From positions 469,868,740 to 469,932,739 of the forward strand of contig CM042686.1 of assembly GCA_023614405.1 (NCBI GenBank): a DNA stretch of 64,000 bases, written 5' to 3'. The position numbers were made by a program, and so were the translations under genes. Below the pieces are notes generated by a model. That model searched no databases and was not told where the DNA came from. It saw only the letters and a program-made list of their open reading frames with translations. Positions 10,787 through 21,588 of the stretch are shown here, piece by piece. Positions within the stretch are counted from its first letter, which is position 1; the number at the start of each line of letters is the position of its first letter. This DNA is from Avena insularis (taxonomy: Eukaryota > Streptophyta > Magnoliopsida > Poales > Poaceae).

Positions 10787-13555
10787 TTCTTTTTCTTGCT
10801 TCTTATGCCTAACTTAAAGGCGTTAAAGAAAAGTACTTATTGGGAGATAACCCAAAAGTTTTAGATGAGTCTTGGAAGTTATTACCTCTGTAATAACCGC
10901 TCCTTATCCTTTTTATTTGCTTCTTGTGCCAAGAATAACCTCTAATGAGAGAGAAGTAATGATTGGGAAAGTTGCTGTCCCGAAACAGATTTCTGTGCTT
11001 CACCGTAAAAAATCGTGAGAGATCTCTGTATGTCGGATTGAGCTGTAATTCTTTTTACTTCTGCCTCAGGTTGTTATATAACTTTCTTTAGTTCAACACG
11101 TTTTGATTTGAGCAACATAAGATCTTCGAAAAAATTCGTCTTTATCTGCTGGTCTGTTTTGACAGATTTCTGCCATTTTCTGCATTTGCTTCTTGTTGGT
11201 TCTTTCTTGAGTTCTTTTGGGGAATTGAGATTTTTGAGGGAAGTGCTACAGTAGCTAGTGTTCTAATGGAAGTTTATTTGGTGTTAGAACTGAACCTTAA
11301 GACCTTTTATCTTGAGTGCACTAATGTTGCTAATAAAGATTGTGTGAAGTTTTGTATGAAGGAAAATTTTCAAGTGTATGGAAGGAATGAGTAATGAGAT
11401 GAAGGATGGACTAAAACTCAAGCTTGGGGATGCCACGCGTGTCACCCCAAGAAATATCCAAGAAGTACAAGCGTCAAAGCTTGGGGATGCCCAAGGCATT
11501 CCCTTCTTCATCAATAAAAATGCCAGGTTTCTTCCAAACGCTTCATTTTTATTGTTTCATACACAGTTGTGTTTTTCTTGGAGCGTCTTCTTTTTCATTT
11601 TAGTTTTGGTTTTTGGTTTTCTTTGGTTTGCTTAGTTTTCTGAATAAATTTGTTGGACCCCCTCTTTCATACATTGGTTTGCAAATAGTTTGGTTTGGTT
11701 TGGAAAAGAGTAGGAAAGTTCATGCTTATGTGGTAAAAAGAGATCGTTTTTGACTGTGGCCTATGCTTTGTCATGCCATGCTTGATATTGTTTTGGCTTT
11801 ATGCTTAGTATTCTTTGTTGTAGCATGACTTGTTATAAACAATTGATATTGCTTAATGTACCTTGGATGAATCATGCGTTGTTTTAGCATATTAAAGCAT
11901 AGTATAGTGGTATTCTCCTTTGATGCTTTATTTGGGTTGACTTGGCACATGCTCACACCATGTTATGACTATCCCAAGTCACCTTAGCCTTTATGATCCT
12001 TTAGTTTTCAACTTGTAGTATCACTTTATGCTTTGATCAATGATGTTTTGTCGCTCTGCATGATTATGGCCATTATTGCTCTCTTAGTTTGTCGCTCCCA
12101 GTCTTTTGCTAGCCTCCACAATAAATTATGAGTTCCACTCATGCATCCAACTCCCTAAACCAAGTTAGTCCAAAGAGTCCACCATACCTACCTACTATCT
12201 TATGCTATTCCAAGTATATTCATGCTTTTGTTTACCTTCCAAATTAAACTTGTTATGAGAAAACTAGTGATTAATGCTCTCACGAACTTGATGGCACACT
12301 TTACTTTACTTGCCTCTAATAAACTTGAACCATTGTGTCTTCTACGTTGTATATGCTTGCACTTATCTGTTGGGAATTAGCAGAACCATGCTTTCATGGG
12401 GAACGCTTTCAACATTGCACTTGGTACTTGTACCTAGTTGATATCATGCTCTTTTGTATATGGATGTCGTCGGTGTGAAATGAAAGGGGAGCTTGTAAGT
12501 CCATGGAGTTATGTATATGTGTTAGAGAAACGCCTGGGCCGCTGGTCTAATCCATGCTGACATGGTGGAAACCTGCAGCGTAACCATAATGCGCTGTCTA
12601 TAAAGCATTCTTCTTATAGAAAAAAGGAGTCCTATATTGAGAAAAAAAAGAGAAAAGAGAAAAAAAAAGATACTATGAAAAGAGGAAAGAGAGAAAAAAG
12701 GCCCATATTCCCATGGTAAATAAGAAGAATGCTGAGATGCTCGCTGTCTGCTTGCCTTGTCATTTTGATATGGGGATTCTTCCGTATCATCGGGCAAGGG
12801 GTACCCCATTGGCGGTTCTCTATGATACACATATACTTACAATGATAAGAACTTACCGGTGACTAAACTTGAGTAGCATGAGGAGCGGCCCTCGTATACA
12901 AGGGACATGAGATTTCTGACTTATACTTCGTCAAGCATGTACACCATAGTTTGTTCACTTTAACCTTAATCACTTCAAGATGCTTATGATAGGGGCAATG
13001 AGAGCTAAAAGCAATAAGTACCATAATTTTTGGAAGCTCTTTATAAGACTTGAATCCCTACTTCCTTTTTAAAAAAGGCCTTTCTTCCACCATTATATTG
13101 AGTCTCCACCTTCTATCTTTATGCACCTACTTTGAGAGCATAGTGGCCATTCTTAGTTCTATGTGCATAACTTGTTGATTGCTTGTTTAAAACTATTGTA
13201 TCTAGTCACTCTTATGAACTTTGAAGGTGTCCTATGCATTTATATTTGCTACTCTATTGAGGGACAAGCTGAATACTATTATTCTATGTTTTCTTTATGT
13301 GAAACAAACAAACGTCTTGCAAAGCATTGTTATTCATGAATCTTTTCTTTGTACCTTTTCATGTTGCATCATAGTTTCTTTGCTTATTGCTAGAACTTTG
13401 TGTTTCATGATATGATTGAAGTACTATGATCCCAGCTTTGAATGTTTTACAAATACTTTGATCAAGTCTTTGATGGTGCATGTCACCTTAAAAATTATTC
13501 TTTCTTTTTATCACTTACCTACTCGAGGACGAGCAGGAGTTAAGCTTGGGGATGT
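10787..13555 (+). other. NA1 long non-coding 3' region with polypurine tract
   Basis: About 2.8 kb without a credible gene. It is shared with NA2 (minus strand, 23180-25877) and NA3 (37395-40142). It includes AAGCTTGGGGATG at 11420-11432 and 11477-11489, an A/G-rich tract near 12640-12700, and the same 13-mer again at the end (13542-13554), where it abuts the 3' LTR as the polypurine tract. Confidence 0.75.
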
Positions 13556-15167
13556 TGATACATTGCAAATGTATCTATAATTTTTTATGTTCCATGCTTG
13601 TTTTTATCCACTTTCTTGTGTTTTGTTCCAACTTTGGAGTACTTTTTTTATGATTTCTTGGACTAACCTATTAACAAGAGCCATAGTGCCAGCTGCCTGT
13701 TTTCTGCTATTTTTGGTTCTAGGAAAGTCAGAAAATGAATATTCTCGGAATTGGACAGGACAAAAGCCAAAGTGCCTATTTTCCGGAAGTCATCAAGTGC
13801 CAGAATACGAGACGGAGAGGGGCCAGAGCGTGGCCACACCACCTGGCCGCGCGGCCAAGCCTGGCCCGCGCCAGGGGGTGGTGTGGCCAGCCCAGGCACC
13901 CCCTCGGCCTCCCCTTCCAAATATAAGATGCCCTCAGGACGAAAACCCTAAGTACCAGATCAAAAATCCACGAAAGAGTCTGTAGCCACCGTCATCTCCA
14001 TCCCTAGATCGGGAGGGATCTGAAGCTCTTCCGGCACCTAGGAGAGAATTCACCCTGGAGGCTTTCTTCATCACCATGCAAGCATCCGGTGTGATGCGTG
14101 AGTAGTTCATCCTTGGACTATGGATCCATGTAGTATCTAGATGGTTGGTTCTCCTCCTTTGTGCTTTCATGTCTAGATCTTGTGAGCTCCGTTCATGATC
14201 AATATCATCTATTTGTAATTCTGCATGTTGTGTTTGTGGGGATCTGATGGATATTGAGATGCTATTTGAGATTGATTCTATCATGTCTTTGTTATTTGTG
14301 ATCTTGCATGCTTTCCGTTGTTAGTAGCTATCTTGGCCAAGTAGATGCTAGCAACTCCAAGAGTTAGTATTTATGCTCGATAGTGGGTTCATGCCTCTGG
14401 TAATCTGGGGAAGTGACAGAAATCTCTAAGGTACTAGATGTGTTGTTGCTACTAGGGAGAAAACAACAATCCTTTGTTCATAGAACAATCGTATTGTTTA
14501 CTTTACATGCAGTTCGTAAAGCAATAATCTGTTGCTTGCAACTTAATACTGGAGGGGGGCGGATGATAACCTGAAGGTGGATTATTAGTCATAGATGCAG
14601 TTGGATGGCGGTCTATGTATAATGTTGTAATGCCCAATCAAGTCTCAAAGGAGTCAAGATGATTAGTATATGCATGTATTGCTTTCTCGATGTTTGTCAA
14701 TTGCCCCGCTGTAATTTGTTCACCCAGCATGTTATCTATCTTAAGGAGAGCCACCTCTAGTGAACTATGGATCCCGGTCCTTGTCTTTTATATACAATCT
14801 ACAAACTATTTACTGCTTTGTGTTTACTTTCTGCAAACTTTCACTTCTTTCCATTCGATACGTTTAATCCTTTGTTTTCCGCAAAACACGGTGAGATTGA
14901 CAACCTCATCGCAAGTTGGGGACAAAGTTCTGTGGTTGTGTTGTGCGGGTCTCCACGTTGCTACTAGCACCGGTAGTCCGCCCTGCCAAAGCTCAGCTAG
15001 TAACACCTTTGGGGTGTTTCCTTGCTCCTACTGGTTCGATTAAACCTTGGTTTCATACTGAGGGAAACTTGCTACTGTGCTCATCATACCTTCCTCTTGG
15101 GGTTCCCAACGAGCACTACATCAACCACACACCAGCACTTTTCTAGGCACCGTGCATTGAGCCATCA
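13556..15167 (+). repeat. NA1 3' LTR
   Basis: Matches 7061-8674 with scattered substitutions and small indels. It has a fuller GC-rich hairpin (13832-13843 pairs perfectly with 13877-13888). It ends GAGCCATCA before the target duplication GTCGC. Confidence 0.92.
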
Positions 15168-15172
15168 GTCGC

Positions 15173-16165
15173 GCCTTGTAATAGTTAAATAGCTTATTTC
15201 TTTTGTTGAAAACATGCCTTTTGGTGAGTGTATCTGCTAATACTTTGTTGATCTTGAATGCACTTGAATCTTTTGTCTGTGCTTCGCCTTGGTCTTCTTA
15301 TTGTCTCTTGCTTGACTTGTGATAGGGCACATCGAGTGATCCTTTGAGGGAACCTCGGGATTCGCCACCCCCTGATGACACCTTGGCGACGCCGCGCTCA
15401 AGGGTGGATGAGCTATCTTTGCTCTCGCGACTCCTTGACCGCGTGAAGCAGTTAGAGCGTGAATTGCCCATACTCCGTGGTAACGCGGATGTATGGAAAT
15501 CGAGGGCGGAGAAGGCTATCGCCCGAGAACAATATCTGCTGGGGGAGGTGACGCAGCTAGGCGACCAATTCAAATGTTAGTTTTCTTCTCCCTTATCTTT
15601 TTCCTGTAGTCACTCGCAGTAGTTCGTTGTCTTCATACTTCTGCCTTTTCTTGGTATAGTTGTCAGTGCACGGCATCCGCAGGATGAGAAGGATAGGATC
15701 GCCATTCGAATGCATGATCTGACCCAAGAGCAGCTTCAGGCGAGTTGGTACTTCTGGGTGGATCATGATCGTGCAATCGCACTTGCGACCATGCAGGATC
15801 GTGCTTCACTAGTGCTTCACTTCCTGAAGAAGTCGCAATCCTGCTTAAAAAATATTTATCAGACGATGTTCCCGCTGGATGTCGTTCCATCGAGCCTGCT
15901 GGCCCTTCTCGCCAAATTCCAGGACTTGAGTGTGGTCCGCGAGTGTGTACGTCAACAGTTAGTGGCTGGTGCCAAGGCTGCTCTATCGCTGGTGCGACTG
16001 CATAGGCCTAATGTGGACATTGCAGCAATTGCGACCGGACCGCCAGCGCCGCCAGCAGCTTCGACTTGGAACATGGTTCCGCACTACCAGGCGGAGGGTC
16101 GCCCAGCGGAGGAAATCGTCGACTTCTTCGAGGAGCAGGCCAACGTTCCTTTGCTGCAACAATAG
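15173..16165 (+). pseudogene. Tat1 antisense gene, second part (coiled-coil and C-terminal region)
   Basis: This continues the plus-strand antisense region beyond NA1. A 3' splice-like AG precedes an acidic/charged, coiled-coil-like segment at 15327-15580 (VKQLERELPILRG, then REQYLLGEV). After an intron-like stretch come 15662-16165, with WYFWVDHDRAIALA, MFPLDVVPSSLLALLAKFQ and a C-terminal WNMVPHYQAEGRPAEEIVDFF. The same order of segments is found on the minus strand of Tat3b (50896-50315, then 48935-48533), so this is a conserved unit and not a chance frame. Whether it is a second gene or the end of the Transposase_28-like gene cannot be decided; the first part has its own stop at 7053. Confidence 0.6.
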
Positions 16166-16628
16166 TTGAGTTTGTATCCTGCACATAGTTGTACCAGTGT
16201 TGTAAAGTTCATATATATGTTGTGTATAATTGATTAACATTGATGTATATAAAGAGCTTGTGAGCGTGTATGTTTTGCGACTGCGTTGCACTATGCAATT
16301 CCTTTTTGTTAGCCTGACTTGTGTTTATCTCAGCCCCTTGCCAACCTGTCAGGTGCGTTGCAACTGGGTTGATGTTTTGTCAAGGGTTTCGATTGGTGTG
16401 CCAGCTACTCAGGATATCGCGTTAGTTCGTGGAACAGATGTGTATAGGGTGGCGCAGCCCCCGAGTGGATAATTTGCGAAAAATAAAAGAAAACACAGAG
16501 TTTTGGGGCACTTAGCTTTATTTATTCGCAGGATAGTACGAGGTACAATGTGTGGCTAAGTAGCCTTGGCTAAATAGCCTTATTTGCAATGTAAAAAACA
16601 GAAACGACTAAGGGTAGAAGCGCCGCAG
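16166..16628. other. Tat1 spacer between convergent antisense gene and integrase
   Basis: The two genes face each other across about 460 bp, so their transcripts would converge or overlap here. A CAGCCCCCGAG motif (16457-16467; purine-rich on the minus strand) recurs near 17934 and 51906. No ORF of interest. Confidence 0.5.
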
Positions 16629-17948
16629 CTACGCGACATTCCAATGGTTGGAGTATGCGACTCCTGTCTCTAAATCTTTAAGGCGATAGGCGCCACCTGG
16701 GATTACTTCTGTAATCACGTATGATCCCTCCCAGGGGGACTTCAGCTTTATATGCCCTTGCTGTTTCAGTCGCAGGACTAGGTCGCCTTTGATGAAGGAC
16801 CTGGGGCGTAGCCTTCTGCTGTGGTAGTTGCGTAGGTTCTGCTGGTAGATCGTTGATCTTTCCGCGATGATTTCCCTCGCCTCGTCAAGGAGGTCGACGG
16901 AGTCTTCGAGTGAAAGAGTTGACTCTTGCTCGCCGTAAGCGACCACACGCGATGCTTTGTATCGTACTTCGGCGGGCAGCACCGCTTCAGCCCCGTGCAC
17001 CATGAAGAACAGGGTGTACCCTGTGGCGCTGTTTGGAGTTGTGCGTAGGCTCCAGAGTACCGATTGCAGCTCGTCTGGCCAGCAGCCCGCGGCCTGTTCG
17101 AGTGGCCTGAGGAGTCGCTTCTTGATGCCGCCGCAGACGAGCCCGTTAGGTTTTTCGACCTGACCGTTGGTCTGTGGGTGCGCTACGGAGGCATAGCTGA
17201 CGTTGATTCCCAAATTCTCGCAGAATTCTTGGAACTCCTTGGATGTGAAGTTCGTCCCGTTGTCCGCGATGATGCTGTGTGGCACTCCGAAGCGGTAGAC
17301 GATGGACTCGAAGAACTTGACTGCGTTGTATCCTGACTGATTAGTCACTGGCAGGGCCTCTATCCACTTGGTGAATTTATCGACTGCGACCAAGAGGTAG
17401 ACGTAGCCTCCTCGTGAGTACCTTGGGAGTTTGCCGACCATGTCGAGTCCCCATTGCACAAAGGGCCAGGCCAATGGAATTGGTCGGAGCTCCGCGCTAG
17501 GTGCATGTGGCTTGTCCGCAAATCGCTGGCAAGCGTTGCATTTTTGGACGATGTCCTTGGCGTCATGCATGGCCGTAGGCCAGTAGAATCTAGCTCGTAG
17601 ATCTTTAGCGACGAGGGCGCGACTACCGGTGTGGTGCCCGTAGGTCCCCTCATGGATGTCGAGGAGAACAGCTCTTCCGTCGGCCGTGGAGACACATCGT
17701 TGGAGTACTCCTGTGATGTTGCGCTTGTATAGTTCGCCGTTGATAACAGCGAATGCCTTGGAGCGCCGTGTGATGTGTCGGGCGTCAGTCAGATCGTCCG
17801 GTAGCCTCTTGCTGAGGAGGTATGTGATGTATGGTTGGGTCCGGGATGGCTTGATCATCATGACGCTCATTGGTCCTTTGAGTCCTCTGTCCAGCTCTAG
17901 GTCGTCGAGTACCGTTGGCTCATTGGGCGGCGCAGCCCCCGAGTCCAT
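16629..17948 (-). CDS. pol (integrase): Tat1 integrase (C-terminal part of Pol)
   Basis: Integrase inserts the cDNA into chromosomes. This open stretch of 439 codons is the end of the polyprotein. The N-terminal HHCC zinc finger spans about residues 95-145 (HEGTYGHHTGSRAL then CNACQRF). The DDE core follows with GLDMVGKLP, a second Asp in IIADNGTNF, and the Glu in TNGQVEK. The C-terminus ends PWEGSYVITEV then SNHWNVA, with no chromodomain, as expected for Tat. The region just after the catalytic Glu is altered (KPNGLVCGGIKKRL). The start is arbitrary: in a working element this is cleaved from Pol, whose frame continues upstream at 17949 and beyond. Confidence 0.8.
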   Translation of the reverse strand: MDSGAAPPNEPTVLDDLELDRGLKGPMSVMMIKPSRTQPYITYLLSKRLPDDLTDARHITRRSKAFAVINGELYKRNITGVLQRCVSTADGRAVLLDIHEGTYGHHTGSRALVAKDLRARFYWPTAMHDAKDIVQKCNACQRFADKPHAPSAELRPIPLAWPFVQWGLDMVGKLPRYSRGGYVYLLVAVDKFTKWIEALPVTNQSGYNAVKFFESIVYRFGVPHSIIADNGTNFTSKEFQEFCENLGINVSYASVAHPQTNGQVEKPNGLVCGGIKKRLLRPLEQAAGCWPDELQSVLWSLRTTPNSATGYTLFFMVHGAEAVLPAEVRYKASRVVAYGEQESTLSLEDSVDLLDEAREIIAERSTIYQQNLRNYHSRRLRPRSFIKGDLVLRLKQQGHIKLKSPWEGSYVITEVIPGGAYRLKDLETGVAYSNHWNVA

Positions 17949-18616
17949 TTTTGCGCTTGTTTTCTTCTCGGCGGCCTTTGGCTTGATGGAGCGTTCGGAG
18001 ATGCACTCGAGAAATACCCCAGGTGGTATGGGGGCATACTAGAGCATATGTTGGCGAGTGTGTCCACCTCTTCATTACTTTCGTGGCCTATGTGCCGCAG
18101 TTCGCAACCGTTGAAGTCCCCTTCGAGTGTGTCATAGAGGTCGCGGTGGGCGATCATGTTGTCGTTCAGTGCGTCGCACTCGTGCATTGTCTGATTGACG
18201 ACTAGCTTGGAGTCGCCGTATATTATGAGCCTCTTGGCGCCGTAGGATTTTGCCATCCTCATCCCGTGCAGTAGGGCCTCGTATTCAGCTTCATTGTTGG
18301 AGGCAGTGAACTGCATTCGCAGGATATATTTCAGCTTGTCTCCCTGGGGCGATGTCAGTATGACACCTGCACCGGCCACATCCTTTCTCTTTGAACTGTC
18401 GAAGTGCATTATCCAGAGGTAGGACATATCTGGTTTTTTGGGGAGCTGGTTCTCCATCCAGTGCACGAGGAAGTCATGGAGAACTTGCGACTTGATTGCA
18501 TCGCGTTTTTCATATGTGATGTCTCGTGGAGACAGTTCTATTCCCCAAAGCACGACTCGTCTGGTGGCGTCGGGATTGTTGAGGATATGCCCAAGCGGGG
18601 CGTCATTGACTACCAT
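17897..18616 (-). pseudogene. pol (aRNH): Tat1 second RNase H domain
   Basis: An RNase H of the plant/archaeal-like kind that Tat elements carry next to the ancestral one. Visible landmarks are YLWIMHFDSSKRK (first catalytic Asp), SNNEAEYEALLHGMRMA (Glu) and IIYGDSKLVVNQ (Asp); HIGHESNEEVDTLAN marks the final conserved region. Its frame runs out into a short alternative C-terminus near 17990, overlapping the integrase frame, so a frameshift separates the two. Confidence 0.75.
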
Positions 18617-19074
18617 GATTGGGTGTTCCTAGAAGTAGTGGCGCAGTCGTCGGGCTGTCATGAAGATGCCGTATGCTAGTTTCTGGTAGTGCGGGTACTG
18701 CTGTTTTGTTGGTGTAAGTACCTCGCTAAGGTAGTAGACTGGGCGTTGTACCCCGTGGACCTTATTTTCCTCGGCTCGTTCTACTATGAGCACTGTGCTG
18801 AACACCTGGTTGGTGGCAGAGATGTACAACAACAATGGTTCCCTTTCGCGTGGGGTCACCAGTACTGGCGAGGTGGACAGTAGGCACTTGAGGTCTTCGA
18901 ATTCTTCTTATGCCTTGTTGGTCCACTCAAACTTGTCAGCTTTACGGAGGAGTTGGTAGAAGGGCGGTGCCTTTTCGCCCATTCGATTGATGAATCGACT
19001 GAGCGTCGTGATTCGCCCAGCCAGCTGTTGGACACCTCTTATGTTTTTCGGCTTCTCCATGGCCAGTATGGCTT
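18617..19074 (-). pseudogene. pol (RNase H): Tat1 first RNase H / RT connection region
   Basis: On the minus strand this gives an RT-connection segment (FEWTN, FEDLK-type) then PREREPLLLYISATN and a YYLSEVLT stretch, the usual ancestral RNase H of Ty3/gypsy Pol. The frame is interrupted at its start (near 19074, where one base is missing relative to Tat2) and around 18905 and 18628. Confidence 0.7.
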
Positions 19075-19788
19075 TTATTTCTTTGGGTTCGCCTCGATCC
19101 CTCTCGCGGAGATAAGATACCCGAGTAGTTGCCTAGATGGTATGCCTAAAGCGCATTTGTCCGGATTGAGCTTGATCCGGTAGCGGTCGAGGTTGGCGAA
19201 GGTTTCACGCAAATCGTCGATTAGAGAGGCTTCCTCTTTGGTCTTGATTACTATGTCATCAACATAGACTTGGATGTTGCGACCAAGTTGGTTCTTGAGG
19301 CAAGCCTGCATACATCGCTGGTAGCTGGCTCCTGCGTTCTTCAGCCCGAAGGGCATTGTGTTGTAGCAGAACACACCAAAAGGCGTTGCAAACGCTGTTT
19401 TTTCTTGATCTTCCTCCTTCATTCGAATCTGGTTGTAGCCTGAGTAGGCGTCGAGGAAGTAGAGGCGCTCACATCCCATGGTGGAGTCGATGATCTAGTC
19501 GATTCGTGGTAGCGGGAAGTGGTCCTTTGGGTAGTGCTTATTCAGAGAGGTGAAGTCCACGCACATCCGTAGGATATCCATGTCCTTCTTTAGTACCAGC
19601 GCCGTGTTGGCGAGCCAAGTGCTTTCCTTGATCTTGTGTATGAATTTGGCATCGAGGAGTCTGTTGATCTCCATTCCGACTGCCTTTGCTCTTGGTTCAG
19701 ATAGTCGCCGAATTGTTTGTTTCACTGGCCTTGCGTCTGGGTTGACATGGAGTGCGTGCTCGGCGAATTCCCTGGAAACTCCTGGCAT
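19075..19788 (-). pseudogene. pol (RT): Tat1 reverse transcriptase, broken by a stop and a frameshift
   Basis: RT copies element RNA into cDNA. The fingers/palm begin with MCVDFTSLNKHYPKDHFPLP, followed by FLDAYSGYNQI and the catalytic VYVDDIVI. Right after PRID an in-frame TAG (near 19496) stands where Tat2 has CAG, a single C-to-T change. At the downstream end NPKK is followed by a stop because Tat1 lacks one T of a run that Tat2 keeps (near 19075). Catalytic residues remain, but this copy cannot make a full enzyme without readthrough and frameshifting. Confidence 0.85.
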
Positions 19789-20130
19789 GTCTGTTGGACA
19801 CCTGGCGATGATTTCCTAGTGCTCACGGAGGAATTCGACGAGCGCGAGTTCCTATGCGGGACTCAAGTTGTTGGCGATGAGGGTCGTCTTGGCGGGATCC
19901 GATGGGTGGACCTAAACTTTCTTCGTGTGCACCGATGAGTCGAAAGATAGGTCAGGTGAACTTGGCCGGCTTAGGGGAGGCAAACTGTTGTCTGTCGACT
20001 CCTTTAGTCTCGCAAGTTCTTCCTGCATGCCGAAGGACTGGGAAATTCTGTTGAATTCCCTGTCGCAACTGTTGGACCTCTCGAAGCTTCCGTTGATTAT
20101 GATGACGCCATTAGGGCCTGGCATTTTCAT
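19789..20130 (-). pseudogene. Tat1 protease-RT linker
   Basis: A 72-codon frame (19912-20130) continues the polyprotein with KMPGPNGVIIINGSFERS, a stretch also present in Tat2 and, altered, in Tat3b near 47900. It is separated by stops from the protease (upstream) and RT (downstream). Confidence 0.55.
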
Positions 20131-21588
20131 CTACAGATAGGCGTAGTGTGGTACTGCCATGAACCTAGCGAACGCGACACGTCCGAGGATGCAGTGGTAC
20201 TGTGAGGGCCAGTCGACGACTTCAAAGTCGATGCGCTCGTGCCGAATGTTTTTTGGCGTGCCGAAGATAACGTCGAGGTTGATTTTGCCAAGGGGATACA
20301 CACCCTTTCCTGGGACGATGCCGTGGAATGTTGTGTCTGAGGCCTCTAAGCAAGTCAGAGGGATCTTTATTGCTCGCAAGGTACTTGCGAACATAAGGTT
20401 GATGCCGCTTACGCCGTCCATGAATACGCGGCTCATGTCGAAGCCTCTAATTTGTTCCTCGAGTACGAGTGGATAGTGGCCTGGACGAGGTACTTGGCAC
20501 GGATGGTCGCGCTTGTCGAAGGTGATGCAGGACTCGCTTCCACTAAGGTACTCAGTGGTAGATGGTGGCGAGTTTGTCGCCAGATTGACTTGGCGAGTGA
20601 TGGACTTTTGCACCCGGTTGGAGGGGCGACCCTTTTGGATCATCATGGTGCCCATGGCTCGCGGGTATGGCTCGCCTCCATGATGCTGGTCGGGTGCGGA
20701 CGCGCTTGGCGGTGGTCCAGGTGGTGGTGGAGGAGCTCCATGTGCCACAACGCCTGGGGCGGCTCCGTAGCCCCTATTGACTGCTTCGCGATTCATCCGA
20801 GCCAGGACTTCATGGAGTTTGAGGAACTCGCGATAGTCTTTGAGGAGGTGGTTGGATTTCTTTTTGCCATCATGCTTGTCGATGTAGAAGTGCACGGTGC
20901 ATGGTCCGAACAGCTTGCCTTCAATGGACGCGGCGGGTGCTTCATCGCGAGTGCGGCGCTGCCATACTTGCGTGGTTTTTCCGGAGTCGCGGTATCCACC
21001 GCTGCGGTAGCCGATGTTGCGGTTGTCGTCGCGCCTGTCGGTGTAGCCGGCTGCGACCATGTTGACGTCGTCGCGGTCATCATAGATGAGCATTCGCCGT
21101 TTGCTTCGGCGGTCGCGTCTGCGCTCGAGTTCTGCTTCCTCGTTGGAGTGAACGCGATTCTTCACCGAATCTTCTCCATCCGCCCACCGATTCGCGATTT
21201 CCATCAGGTGGTCGATGGTCTTGGGCTTCGAGCGGCCCAGCTCCTCCTTGAGCTCTATGCGGCGAACTCCATCGTTGAATGCGTCGATTGCGCGGTCCTC
21301 CGAGATATTTTCTGCGGAGTTCTTGATGACGGACCACCTCTAGATGTATGAGCGTAGTGATTCGCCCGATCTTTGCTGGCAGCACCTCAGCTCTTCGATT
21401 GACGCGGGCCTTTTGTAGGTGCCCTTGAAGTTGCGCACAAAGCTGTAAACCAGCTCTTCCCAACTGTGAATGGATCCGCGTGGGAGGTTGTTGAGACATG
21501 CTCGGGCGACGCCCTGTAGTTGTAGCTGCAGGCACTACATAGCCGTACTTCGACTCCTGCCGTGGAGCCTGACGGAGGAGATGTGGTC
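20131..21588 (-). pseudogene. gag-pro: Tat1 Gag C-terminal part and retropepsin
   Basis: Continues gag after the NA2 insertion. The main open stretch is 20131-21204 (357 codons); the part from 21588 to 21205 is in other frames. It has a basic linker, then a CHHC-type knuckle (C-x2-H-x13-H-x4-C) in which the last Cys is replaced by Tyr (HLLKDYREF), a Pro-rich hinge, and a retropepsin with VFMDGVSGINL (the usual second Gly is Val) and ILGRVAFARF. Tat2 keeps both the Cys and DGGSG, so these are losses in Tat1. The ORF closes just after HYAYL, where Tat2 reads on. Confidence 0.75.

Larger units (their letters stand above)
7061..15167 (+). mobile_element. NA1: non-autonomous Athila-like LTR element with gag and protease only
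   Basis: It has two LTRs of 1614 and 1612 bp, a tRNA-Asp primer site, gag, a protease-like frame, a long non-coding 3' region and a polypurine tract. It is flanked by a perfect 5-bp target duplication, GTCGC (7056-7060 and 15168-15172). There is no RT, RNase H or integrase anywhere between the protease frame (ends 10786) and the 3' LTR, so it needs enzymes in trans. It is inserted just after the stop of the first part of the Tat1 antisense gene. Gag resembles the Athila-like gag at 33183-34885. Confidence 0.92.

Noticed and set aside
12640..12700. A/G-rich tract as a microsatellite or polypurine tract
   Set aside because: The repeat is irregular and degenerate, it is far from an LTR border, and it differs between NA1, NA2 and NA3.
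20452..21351. A 299-codon plus-strand frame
   Set aside because: It is the complement of Tat1 gag-protease. Its composition mirrors the gag codons, and the gag motifs on the minus strand are unambiguous.
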